NCBI RefSeq assembly: GCF_025751535.1
Contig: NZ_JAOWLC010000007.1
Span: 124,001-188,000 of the forward strand
Source of the DNA: Lentibacter sp. XHP0401
GTDB taxonomy: Bacteria > Pseudomonadota > Alphaproteobacteria > Rhodobacterales > Rhodobacteraceae
Length of the DNA stretch: 64,000 nucleotides
Reading direction: 5' to 3'
Positions 54,187 to 61,509 of the stretch are shown here, piece by piece. The translations under genes were made by a program, and so were the position numbers. Numbering within the stretch: the stretch's first letter is position 1; every line of letters starts with the position of its first letter. A model generated the notes under the pieces. The model was not told the DNA's origin and did no database searches. It was given only the letters and a program-made list of their open reading frames with translations.

Positions 54187-55428
54187 ATGAACACACGTGC
54201 ACAAGCTTTCCTTACCTCCCTTTTCAATGCCGCCATCACAACGGCTGATCCCCTTAAAGCCCTCGCCCCTCACTTGCCCGTGCGCCCAAAGGGCCGCACC
54301 GTCGTCATCGGTGCAGGCAAAGGCGCAGCTCAAATGGCGCAGGCACTGGAGCAACTCTGGCAGGGTCCACTCACAGGCACCGTCGTCACCCGATACGGTT
54401 TCGGCGCGCCCACCAAGCACATAAAAGTGCTCGAGGCCGCGCACCCCGTACCCGATGCCGCAGGCCTCAAAGCCACCGATGCACTCTTTGCCGAAATCAA
54501 AGGCCTCACCTCAGATGATCTCGTCATCGCCCTTGTCTGCGGCGGCGGTTCGTCCCTTCTCGCCGCCCCGGCCGAGGGGCTCACCCTCGCAGATGAACAA
54601 GCCCTCAATCAGGCTCTCCTCGCCTCTGGCGCACCCATCGGAGCCATGAATGCAATCCGCAAAATGTTCAGTCGCGTCAAAGGTGGTCGCCTTGCCGCCG
54701 GCACGGCTGCGCGCGTGGTCAGCCTCATCGTCTCCGATGTTCCGGGCGATGACCCCGCCCAAGTCGCCTCTGGCCCCACGGTTCCTTGCCCCTCTGGTCG
54801 CGCCGAGGCCCTCTCGGCAATCAAGCGATATAGCATCGCCCTGCCAGAACGCCTTTTGACTTTTCTCAAAGATGCCCCCGCACCACCCGCACCAACAGAC
54901 AGCATCTTCGCACGCAACCAAGTCCGCGTCATCGCCTCCGCCGCACATTCCCTCGCCGCCGCCGCAACTCTGGCAAAGGATATGGGTTGGCAGGTCGACA
55001 TCCTCGGCGACAATCTCGAAGGCGAAGCGCGCACCCTTGGCGCAGAGCACGCCAAACGCGCACTGGCTGCAAAAAGCTCCCGCCTCATCCTCTCGGGCGG
55101 CGAAACAACGGTCACGCTCAAAGGCCGCGGCCGTGGCGGGCGCAACACCGAATATCTCCTCGCCTTCGCCCTCGGCATTGATGGCGCCAAACACATCAAC
55201 GCCCTCGCGGCCGACACCGATGGCATAGACGGCTCCGAAGACAACGCAGGCGCATTCGCCACAGGCGCAACAGCCGCCGCCATCCGCGCGGCAGGCATCG
55301 ACCCCGCAGAAGCTCTTGCGTCAAACGATGCCTATACAGCCTTCACCGCCGCAAACGCGCTTTTCATGACCGGCCCCACAGGAACCAACGTCAATGATTT
55401 TCGCGCAATCCTTGTCGGCTGGCCCTAA
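54187..55428 (+). CDS. Glycerate 2-kinase (GckA/MOFRL family)
   Basis: 413 residues. The Rossmann-like N-terminal domain (VVIGAGKGAAQMAQALEQLW, VCGGGSSLLAAPAEGLTL) and the C-terminal MOFRL domain (GGETTVTLKGRGRGGRNTEYLLAFAL, ALAADTDGIDGSEDNAGAF) define the family. It phosphorylates glycerate to 2-phosphoglycerate in glyoxylate/serine-cycle metabolism. Similar proteins are often labelled hydroxypyruvate reductase TtuD, probably wrongly. It appears monocistronic. Confidence 0.92.
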   Translation: MNTRAQAFLTSLFNAAITTADPLKALAPHLPVRPKGRTVVIGAGKGAAQMAQALEQLWQGPLTGTVVTRYGFGAPTKHIKVLEAAHPVPDAAGLKATDALFAEIKGLTSDDLVIALVCGGGSSLLAAPAEGLTLADEQALNQALLASGAPIGAMNAIRKMFSRVKGGRLAAGTAARVVSLIVSDVPGDDPAQVASGPTVPCPSGRAEALSAIKRYSIALPERLLTFLKDAPAPPAPTDSIFARNQVRVIASAAHSLAAAATLAKDMGWQVDILGDNLEGEARTLGAEHAKRALAAKSSRLILSGGETTVTLKGRGRGGRNTEYLLAFALGIDGAKHINALAADTDGIDGSEDNAGAFATGATAAAIRAAGIDPAEALASNDAYTAFTAANALFMTGPTGTNVNDFRAILVGWP

Positions 55429-55436
55429 CGCAAAAA

Positions 55437-55456
55437 CGCCGGGCTTTCACCCGGCG
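55437..55456. terminator. Hairpin between glycerate kinase and ialB-like gene
   Basis: CGCCGGG-CTTTCA-CCCGGCG between the convergent genes, with an A-run on the left side that gives a T-run on the minus strand. Likely terminates the minus-strand gene and possibly both. Confidence 0.7.
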
Positions 55457-55484
55457 CATTCGCAATTCTTTCAACGCAGCTAAC

Positions 55485-56015
55485 TTACTTGCAGCGCGTT
55501 TCCGCATCCTCAACAGCCGCAGTAAAGCCCGACAGCGAGAAAGTATCTTTCGTCTGCGTCCCACGCGCCGAACGCGCTGTCAAAACAGCACCGGAACCCC
55601 GCTTAAGTGCCGTAACAATCTTCGCATCATCCGCAGCGGAAGCCGCCCATGCCCACTCACCCTCGGTAAACAACTCGAAGCTCGAACCATCAATCGTCAG
55701 GTTCACAGTCGAGCCTGGCGCAAAAGGATAGCCGCCGGTAAAGGCCACCTGACCACTCACATTTGCTGCAGGGCGGAAAAACGCCATCAGCAGAATATCT
55801 CCACGGCGCACAGCCACAACGCGGCCGTCCTTACTGTTGACTGTTTCTTTAGGAGAGCTAACCGCCCAGCATTCTTTGGGGTTGGCGTCTTCAAACACGG
55901 CCCAGGCCGTCTTTGTCGCCACTTGGTTCGTGCTTGTCTGTTGTGCGTACGCGCCTGTTGTCCCTGCAAAAATCATTGCAGCACAAGCCATAGTTTGCGC
56001 TATTCGTAATACCAT
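55485..56015 (-). CDS. Invasion-associated locus B (IalB) family protein
   Basis: 176 residues from the ATG at 56015 (MVLRIAQTMACAAMIFAG), GGAGG upstream; the longer frame to 56099 is unsupported. After the signal peptide the sequence shows TAWAVFEDANPKECWAVSSPKETVNS, GRVVAVRRGDILLMAFFRP and a terminal Cys pair, typical of IalB-type periplasmic proteins. In Bartonella a relative contributes to erythrocyte invasion; in marine alphaproteobacteria the role is unknown. Confidence 0.82.
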   Translation of the reverse strand: MVLRIAQTMACAAMIFAGTTGAYAQQTSTNQVATKTAWAVFEDANPKECWAVSSPKETVNSKDGRVVAVRRGDILLMAFFRPAANVSGQVAFTGGYPFAPGSTVNLTIDGSSFELFTEGEWAWAASAADDAKIVTALKRGSGAVLTARSARGTQTKDTFSLSGFTAAVEDAETRCK

Positions 56016-56182
56016 ATTGTCCAGCCTCCAGCTGTCCGTTGCCTCAATTCCGTTTGACCCGTGGCTTTTGCCAGTTTTTATACTCGGGCCGATTTCCACT
56101 CGACATTGCTACATTACCCTGAAAACTGCCATATACGAAAGAGGAATTGGCGGAAAATTGCACACGTTTTTGGGAGAATGAC

Positions 56183-57181
56183 ATGAACGCACCTGTATCA
56201 ATGGCCGAAATCTGGCGCGGCCCCTTTCTGGAGAGTGTCCATATGGGCCACGCAGTCGTCTGCGGCGAAGGCGGCGAAATCATTGAAAGTTGGGGCGACC
56301 CTACTGCCGTTGTGCTCCCGCGCTCCTCGTCCAAGATGCTTCAGGCCATGCCCCTCGTCGAAAGCGGCGCAGCTGACGCCTTCGGCCTCACAGGCGAACA
56401 GCTCGCGCTCTCCTGCGCCTCGCACCAGGGTGCGCCAATGCACACCGACCGCGTGCAAGCATGGCTCAAAGACATGGGCCTGTCCGATGCCGATCTCAAC
56501 TGCGGCCCGCAATGGCCCCGCGATGACGCCGACCTGATAAAGCTGCACAAAACCGACAGCTCCCCCTGCCGCTATCACAACAACTGCTCCGGCAAACACG
56601 CAGGCTTCCTCACGCTCAGCCAGCACTTGGGCAGCAAAGATCCAATCTATGTTGACCCATCCCACCCTGTCCAAAAAGCCTGCCTCGCAGCCTTTGAGGA
56701 ACTGACAGAAGAAACAAGCCCCGGCTACGGTATCGACGGCTGCTCTGCCCCCAACTATGCCGCGACCCTGCATGGCATCGCCCGCGCCATGGCCTTCTTC
56801 GCCAGCGCATCCGATGGCGGCAACACCCGCGAAAAGGCTGCCGCCCGCCTGCGCGACGCGATGCGCACCTACCCCGAGCTTGTCGCAGGCGAGGGCCGCG
56901 CCTGCACCGAACTGATGCGCGCCATGGATGGCCGCGTCGCCCTCAAAACAGGCGCCGAGGCTTTCTTCATCGGCATTGTGCCCGAAAAGAAAATAGGCAT
57001 CGCCCTCAAAATAACCGACGGCTCCACCCGCGGTGCCGAATGCGCTATCGCCGCAATCCTCGTGCGCCTCGGCCTGCTTGATCCACAGCACCCGGCCACG
57101 CTCAAACGCCTCAACGCCCCGATCAAGAACTTCGCGGGTCTTCACACCGGCGAAATCCGCGCAGGCGCAGCCTTCCAATAA
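56183..57181 (+). CDS. Asparaginase (thermolabile, Rhizobium-type family)
   Basis: 332 residues from the ATG at 56183 (MNAPVSMAEIWRGPFLESVHMGH), GGGAG upstream. Family motifs: PRSSSKMLQAMPLVESGAAD, ALSCASHQGAPMHTDRVQ and YHNNCSGKHAGFL, followed by GYGIDGCSAPNYAATLHG. This is the asparaginase II family found in rhizobia, unrelated to E. coli AnsA/AnsB. It hydrolyses asparagine to aspartate and ammonia in the cytoplasm. Divergent from the IalB-like gene. Confidence 0.9.
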   Translation: MNAPVSMAEIWRGPFLESVHMGHAVVCGEGGEIIESWGDPTAVVLPRSSSKMLQAMPLVESGAADAFGLTGEQLALSCASHQGAPMHTDRVQAWLKDMGLSDADLNCGPQWPRDDADLIKLHKTDSSPCRYHNNCSGKHAGFLTLSQHLGSKDPIYVDPSHPVQKACLAAFEELTEETSPGYGIDGCSAPNYAATLHGIARAMAFFASASDGGNTREKAAARLRDAMRTYPELVAGEGRACTELMRAMDGRVALKTGAEAFFIGIVPEKKIGIALKITDGSTRGAECAIAAILVRLGLLDPQHPATLKRLNAPIKNFAGLHTGEIRAGAAFQ

Positions 57182-57187
57182 TCCGCT

Positions 57188-57252
57188 CTTTTTTCTTGCT
57201 CCAAATATCCTGGGGTGAATTGGCCAAGGGCCAAGAGGGGCAAAGCCCCTTC
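57188..57252. repeat. Dispersed intergenic element, copy C
   Basis: Begins with TTCTTGCTCCAAATATCC, identical to the reverse strand of copy A (3264-3247) except one base, and ends with its own hairpins TTGGCC-AAG-GGCCAA and GGGGC-AAA-GCCCC. It follows the asparaginase stop and may serve as its terminator. Confidence 0.55.
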
Positions 57253-57280
57253 CCCCGCCCGCAAAACTGTGCCACCTTCA

Positions 57281-57442
57281 CGGTGTTCTCAGGGCGGGGC
57301 GAAATTCCCCACCGGCGGTAAGCCCAAAGCGTCAGCCAAAGGTAAGCCCGCGAGCGGCTTTGGCCTTTTTCGGGTCAGAGTGTCAGCAGATCTGGTGCAA
57401 TTCCAGAGCCGACGGTCATAGTCCGGATGGGAGAGAACGGCT
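57281..57442 (+). promoter_or_regulatory. FMN riboswitch (RFN element)
   Basis: A full RFN aptamer: P1 arms GTTCTC (57285-57290) and GAGAAC (57433-57438), the conserved AGGGCGGGGCGAAATTCC, ACCGGCGGTAAGCC, CCGCGAGC, GATCTGGTGCAATTCCAGAG and CCGACGGTCATAGTCCGGATG. It lies 84 bases before the lumazine synthase start, so FMN should repress that gene. A small hairpin TGGGC-CGC-GCCCA (57451-57463) follows; the exact expression platform is not clear, and control of translation is as likely as termination. Confidence 0.95.
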
Positions 57443-57525
57443 AAGCGATGTGGGCCGCGCCCATAGCGCTGTGCTGTCCCTTTTTATGCTCTGGGCACGT
57501 GTCTGAAGTCAAAAAGGAGAAACGC

Positions 57526-57972
57526 ATGACAAACCACCAGACAGTGCCCCGCTACGCCTTCATCAAGGCTGGCTGGCACGCCAATATCACCACCCGCGCA
57601 CTCGACGGCTTCACCGAAATCATCCCGCTCTCGCAAGTCGATGTCTTCGATGTCCCCGGCGCGTTCGAAATGCCGCTTCTGGCACGTGACCTCGCCGCCT
57701 CAAATCGCTACGCCGCCGTGGCCGCCGCAGCGCTCGTCGTTGATGGCGGGATATACCGCCACGATTTTGTCGCGGCAGCCGTGGTCGACGGACTGATGCG
57801 CGCCAGTCTTGATACAGGTGTTCCCGTGCTCAGCGTCTCGCTCACCCCGCACCACTTTCAGGAAACAGAGCACCACATCGCCATCTACGCGGAACATTTC
57901 GTCCAAAAAGGCCGCGAAGCCGCCCAAGCCGCACTTGCCATAGGCCAAGCCCGCGCCGCTCTCGCAGCTTAG
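57526..57972 (+). CDS. ribH: 6,7-dimethyl-8-ribityllumazine synthase, RibH2 type
   Basis: 148 residues from the ATG at 57526 (MTNHQTVPRYAFIKAGWHANI), AAGGAG upstream. Motifs: FDVPGAFEMPLLARDL, ALVVDGGIYRHDFVAAAVVDGLMRASLDTGVPVLSVSLTPHHF and the final EHFVQKGREAA. The HDF segment and the low similarity to standard lumazine synthase match RibH2 of Brucella/Rhizobium, usually a decamer. It makes the riboflavin precursor and is directly controlled by the FMN riboswitch. No other rib genes are adjacent. Confidence 0.92.
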   Translation: MTNHQTVPRYAFIKAGWHANITTRALDGFTEIIPLSQVDVFDVPGAFEMPLLARDLAASNRYAAVAAAALVVDGGIYRHDFVAAAVVDGLMRASLDTGVPVLSVSLTPHHFQETEHHIAIYAEHFVQKGREAAQAALAIGQARAALAA

Positions 57973-57979
57973 GGCAAAG

Positions 57980-58027
57980 GGGGCCGAGGCGCAGCCGAGG
58001 CCCCTACCGCGATGCGGCGCAGCCGCA
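57980..58027. terminator. Twin GC-rich hairpins between ribH and the LOG gene
   Basis: GGGGCC-GA-GGC-GCA-GCC-GA-GGCCCC (57980-58004) and TGCGGC-GCA-GCCGCA (58013-58027) share the core GGCGCAGCCG. They lie in the 71-bp gap between convergent genes. Neither has a T-run. Confidence 0.5.
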
Positions 58028-58043
58028 GCGCAATCCCTGCAGT

Positions 58044-58886
58044 CTACCGCCCGGGTATGTTATCCCGTGGCCCCGCAGGCTCCCAGTTATCAATGATATC
58101 CATCGCCTCTTCCGCCGTATCCACAAAGCGGAACAAGTCGAGGTCCTCGGGCGAGATCGTGCCCGCATCAGCCAGCGCATCCCAGTTCACAATCGTCTGC
58201 CAGAAGTCGCGGCCAAACAGCAAAAACGGAATTCGCTTCATCCGCCCGGTCTGGATCAGCGTGAGGCTTTCAAACATCTCGTCCAGCGTGCCGAAGCCCC
58301 CGGGGAAAATACAAACCGCATTCGCCCGCATCAAAAAATGCATCTTGCGAATGGCGAAATAATGAAAGTTAAAGCACAATCCCGGCGTCACATATTCGTT
58401 CGGCGCCTGCTCGTGCGGCAGCACGATATTGAGGCCGATAGACTGCCCGCCTGCGTCAACCGCTCCACGGTTGCCTGCTTCCATCACACCGGGCCCACCA
58501 CCCGTTACAATCACATTTTCCCGCCCGTAACTTTGCATCGACTTGGCCGTCATCAGCCGCGCAAATGTTCGCGCTTCGTCATAAAAGCGGCTCAGGTCGG
58601 CCAGCGTCTTCGTCCGCGCCGTGTCCTTCTTTGAAGGTTCAGGGATGCGTGCGCCACCAAACAAAACAATCGTGCTTTCAATGCCCATTTCATTCAAAAC
58701 CATCTCCGGCTTGAGCAGCTCAAGCTGAAGCCGCACAGGGCGCAACTCGTCGCGGCACAAAAAGTCATCATCCGCAAACGCCAGCCGATAGGCGGGCGCA
58801 CGCGTCTGCGGTGTGTCAGGTATCTGCTCGGCTGTATCGCGGTCTGTGTGGGCGTCCCGAAAAGGACTCATACGCTCGTCGTTCAT
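58044..58886 (-). CDS. LOG family protein (TIGR00730-like Rossmann fold)
   Basis: 280 residues from the ATG at 58886 with AGGGA eight bases upstream; alternatives at 58907 and 58871. The LOG signatures are clear: VIVTGGGPGVMEAGNRGAVDAGGQSIGL and CIFPGGFGTLDEMFESLTLIQTGR. LOG proteins act as nucleotide 5'-monophosphate phosphoribohydrolases, releasing cytokinin-type bases from AMP derivatives. This longer type with an N-terminal extension (about 70 residues) is common in alphaproteobacteria. Substrate not known here. Confidence 0.9.
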   Translation of the reverse strand: MNDERMSPFRDAHTDRDTAEQIPDTPQTRAPAYRLAFADDDFLCRDELRPVRLQLELLKPEMVLNEMGIESTIVLFGGARIPEPSKKDTARTKTLADLSRFYDEARTFARLMTAKSMQSYGRENVIVTGGGPGVMEAGNRGAVDAGGQSIGLNIVLPHEQAPNEYVTPGLCFNFHYFAIRKMHFLMRANAVCIFPGGFGTLDEMFESLTLIQTGRMKRIPFLLFGRDFWQTIVNWDALADAGTISPEDLDLFRFVDTAEEAMDIIDNWEPAGPRDNIPGR

Positions 58887-58964
58887 AGTTTCATTCCCTG
58901 CTTGCATGTTATTTTCACGACTATAGGGTTCGCACTTCAAATACCAGTGACGGAGACGCGCGCA

Positions 58965-59885
58965 ATGACATGGAAACCTCGAATTAGCGCCGCTGCCAAA
59001 CGCATTGCACCCTATGTTCAGCGCACCCCCGTCATGACAACTCAAGGCTTCAGCCTCGCGCAGCCCATAGAGCTCAAGCTCGAACAGCTCCAGCACACAG
59101 GCACCTTCAAAGCCCGCGGCGCGTTCAACACTCTGCTCAGTGGCCCCGTCCCGCAAGCGGGTATCGTAGCGGCCTCGGGCGGCAATCACGGTGCAGCCGT
59201 TGCCTATGCCGCCCAAACGCTCGGCCACACCGCGCATATCTTTGTGCCCGAAATGGCCGGCCCCTCAAAGATCGCCCTCATCAAGCGCACAGGTGCGCAA
59301 CTCACCGTGGTGAAAGGCGAATACGCCAACGCCGCCGAAGCCGCAGCCGAATATGAAGCCGCCTCTGGCGCCATGCAAATTCACGCTTACGATGCCCCCG
59401 GCACAGTCGCTGGCCAGGGCACCTGCATGGCCGAATGGGAAGAGCAGGGCCTGATGGCCGACACTGTGCTTATCGCCGTAGGCGGCGGCGGCCTCATCGC
59501 AGGCGCACTCGGCTGGCTTGAGGGCGCGCGCAAGGTTGTCGCGGTCGAGCCCGAAACATCCTGCGCGCTCCATGCTGCCCTCGCCAATGGCGCGCCTTGC
59601 GATGTCGAGGTCTCGGGCGTTGCTGCCAACGCCCTCGGTGCGCGAAAAGTCGGCCAGATCTGCTACGATCTCGCCCGTGAACACCGCGCTGAAAGCGTCC
59701 TCGTCACCAACGAGGCCATCACAAGCGCGCAAAAAGCCCTCTGGCAGGAGCGCCGCTTGCTCGTCGAACCTGCAGGCGCTACCGCACTCGCGGCCCTTAT
59801 GAGCGGGGCATATCAACCCGCCAAAGGCGAGCGTGTGGCCGTCCTTCTCTGCGGCGCAAATATAGCGCCCGATCCGCTCGCATAA
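58965..59885 (+). CDS. Threonine/serine dehydratase family protein
   Basis: 306 residues from the ATG at 58965 (MTWKPRISAAAKRIAPYVQRTP), GGAG upstream. Fold-type II PLP enzyme: the cofactor Lys49 in TGTFKARGAF, the substrate loop ASGGNHGAAVAYAA and the phosphate loop AVGGGGLIAG. It may deaminate threonine or serine or act as a racemase; without the regulatory domain it resembles catabolic TdcB or serine racemase types. The 48-bp gap to tauR holds the TauR-like boxes, so the gene's 3' end abuts the taurine regulator. Confidence 0.88.
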   Translation: MTWKPRISAAAKRIAPYVQRTPVMTTQGFSLAQPIELKLEQLQHTGTFKARGAFNTLLSGPVPQAGIVAASGGNHGAAVAYAAQTLGHTAHIFVPEMAGPSKIALIKRTGAQLTVVKGEYANAAEAAAEYEAASGAMQIHAYDAPGTVAGQGTCMAEWEEQGLMADTVLIAVGGGGLIAGALGWLEGARKVVAVEPETSCALHAALANGAPCDVEVSGVAANALGARKVGQICYDLAREHRAESVLVTNEAITSAQKALWQERRLLVEPAGATALAALMSGAYQPAKGERVAVLLCGANIAPDPLA

Positions 59886-59886
59886 C

Positions 59887-59918
59887 GTAAGTCCAGATTG
59901 CCAATCACGTCAGTCCAA
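59887..59918 (-). promoter_or_regulatory. Paired TauR-like boxes upstream of tauR
   Basis: Read on the minus strand, TTGGACTGAC (59918-59909) and CTGGACTTAC (59896-59887) are direct repeats 22 bp apart, ending 16 bp before the tauR ATG. CTGGACTTAC is nine of ten identical to the R. capsulatus TauR box CTGGACYTAA. Their position and reverse orientation relative to tauR suggest autorepression. Confidence 0.6.
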
Positions 59919-59933
59919 TCTAGGCTGAGACGC

Positions 59934-61397
59934 ATGGCCATTTCAGTTGAAACCTTCTTCCTCGATCCCGATGCGCAAGGCACGCTGCAAGCCCAGATTC
60001 AGCAAATGGTCGCCGAGGGAATCCTCTCTGGCCGCCTCCGCAAGGGCGAGAAACTCCCCTCAACCCGCAGGCTCGCCCAACAGCTCAGCATCAGCCGGAT
60101 CACAGTGACCCTCGCCTACACCGAACTGCTGGCCAATGATTACCTCAGCTCCAAGGGCCGCTCTGGTTACTTTGTCTCCGAAAACGCCCCCGAGCCGCCC
60201 AGCTTCCCGCCCCGCCCCGAGGCCGAAGATGCACTCGACTGGTCCCGCGCCATCGGCCAGCGCTTTTCAGGCGACACGCTACACACCAAACCGCGCGACT
60301 GGGCGCGGTTCCGCTACCCTTTCATCTACGGTCAGACCGACCCGACCCTGTTTGATCACGCCAACTGGCGGCTCTGCGCGCTTCAGGCTCTGGGCCAAAA
60401 AGATTTCGAGCCGCTCACCTCCGATTATTACGATCAGGACGACCCCGAGTTGATCGAGTTCATCGCGCGCCACACCCTCCCGCGCCGTGGCATCCTTGCC
60501 GAACCCGAGGAAATTCTCGTCACCATGGGCGCGCAAAACGCGCTCTGGTTGGCCACGCAAGTTCTCCTCACCCAGCGCCGCACCGCCGCTTTTGAAGAAC
60601 CCTGCTATCCTTCCCTGCGCACCATTCTCAACCAGTCCCGCTGTCACCTCGCCCCTGTCGGCGTTGATGGTGAGGGCCTGATGCACGAAGATATCCCCCC
60701 CGAAACCGATGTCATCTTCGCCACCCCAAGTCACCAATGCCCGACCACAGCCACCATGCCGCTCGCGCGCCGCCGCGCTCTGCTTGCCAAGGCGCGTGAG
60801 GTAGGCGCGGTCATCGTCGAAGACGACTACGAGTTTGAAATGTCTTTCGCAGGCGCGCCCTCGCCCGCCCTCAAATCGCTCGATGGGGATGGCCGCGTGG
60901 TCTACGTCGGCAGTTTCTCCAAATCGCTCTTTCCGGGCCTGCGGCTGGGCTATCTCGTCGGCTCCCGTCCGTTCATCCGCGAGGCCCGTGCGCTCCGTGC
61001 ATCGGTCCTGCGCCATGTCCCGGGCCATATCCAGCGCACCGCCGCCTATTTCCTCCGCTTGGGGCATTACGATGCCCTCATACGCCGCATGTCGGGTGTT
61101 TTGTCCGAGCGCCGCCGCATCATGAGCGAAGCGATGGAGCTGCACGGCCTCGAGATCGCTGGCCAAAGCGGCACAGGCGGGTCCGCCTTCTGGATGCGCG
61201 CGCCGGAAGGTATCAACACATCCGAACTCGCCGTAAGGCTTCAGGCCCGTTCTGTCCTCATCGAGCCGGGTGCCCCCTTCTTTGATGCACCTACCGCGCC
61301 GCAAAACTACTACCGTCTCGGCTATAGTTCGATCCCCGCGTCCAAAATCCCCGAAGGTGTGCGCCTCATCGGCGAAGCCCTGCGCAACTGGCCTTAG
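59934..61397 (+). CDS. tauR: TauR, MocR/GntR-type regulator of taurine genes
   Basis: 487 residues from the ATG at 59934 (MAISVETFFLDPDAQGTLQAQI). An N-terminal GntR winged helix (residues about 12-80, KGEKLPSTRRLAQQLSISRITVTLAYTELLANDYL) is joined to an aminotransferase-like domain with the PLP Lys in VVYVGSFSKSLFPGLRLGYLVG. MocR proteins sense PLP and an amine; TauR of Rhodobacter activates taurine genes. Position directly before xsc and boxes before tauR, xsc and tpa support this identity. Its last codons overlap the first xsc box. Confidence 0.93.
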   Translation: MAISVETFFLDPDAQGTLQAQIQQMVAEGILSGRLRKGEKLPSTRRLAQQLSISRITVTLAYTELLANDYLSSKGRSGYFVSENAPEPPSFPPRPEAEDALDWSRAIGQRFSGDTLHTKPRDWARFRYPFIYGQTDPTLFDHANWRLCALQALGQKDFEPLTSDYYDQDDPELIEFIARHTLPRRGILAEPEEILVTMGAQNALWLATQVLLTQRRTAAFEEPCYPSLRTILNQSRCHLAPVGVDGEGLMHEDIPPETDVIFATPSHQCPTTATMPLARRRALLAKAREVGAVIVEDDYEFEMSFAGAPSPALKSLDGDGRVVYVGSFSKSLFPGLRLGYLVGSRPFIREARALRASVLRHVPGHIQRTAAYFLRLGHYDALIRRMSGVLSERRRIMSEAMELHGLEIAGQSGTGGSAFWMRAPEGINTSELAVRLQARSVLIEPGAPFFDAPTAPQNYYRLGYSSIPASKIPEGVRLIGEALRNWP

Positions 61398-61420
61398 GCG
61401 CGCGCCAAAGCTGGCCCTAA
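61388..61420 (+). promoter_or_regulatory. Paired TauR-like boxes upstream of xsc
   Basis: CTGGCCTTAG (61388-61397, including the tauR stop) and CTGGCCCTAA (61411-61420) are direct repeats 23 bp apart, 90 bp before the xsc ATG and in its direction. This is the same geometry as at tpa. They differ from the R. capsulatus TauR consensus mainly by C for A at position 5. Confidence 0.55.
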
Positions 61421-61509
61421 CCCGATGCCCCGCACACCCGTAATTTCGTCACCAACCATCTGTCGGCAAATGCCGCCTGATTCTCGTGTCCCCTTCGGAG
61501 AAAACACCC

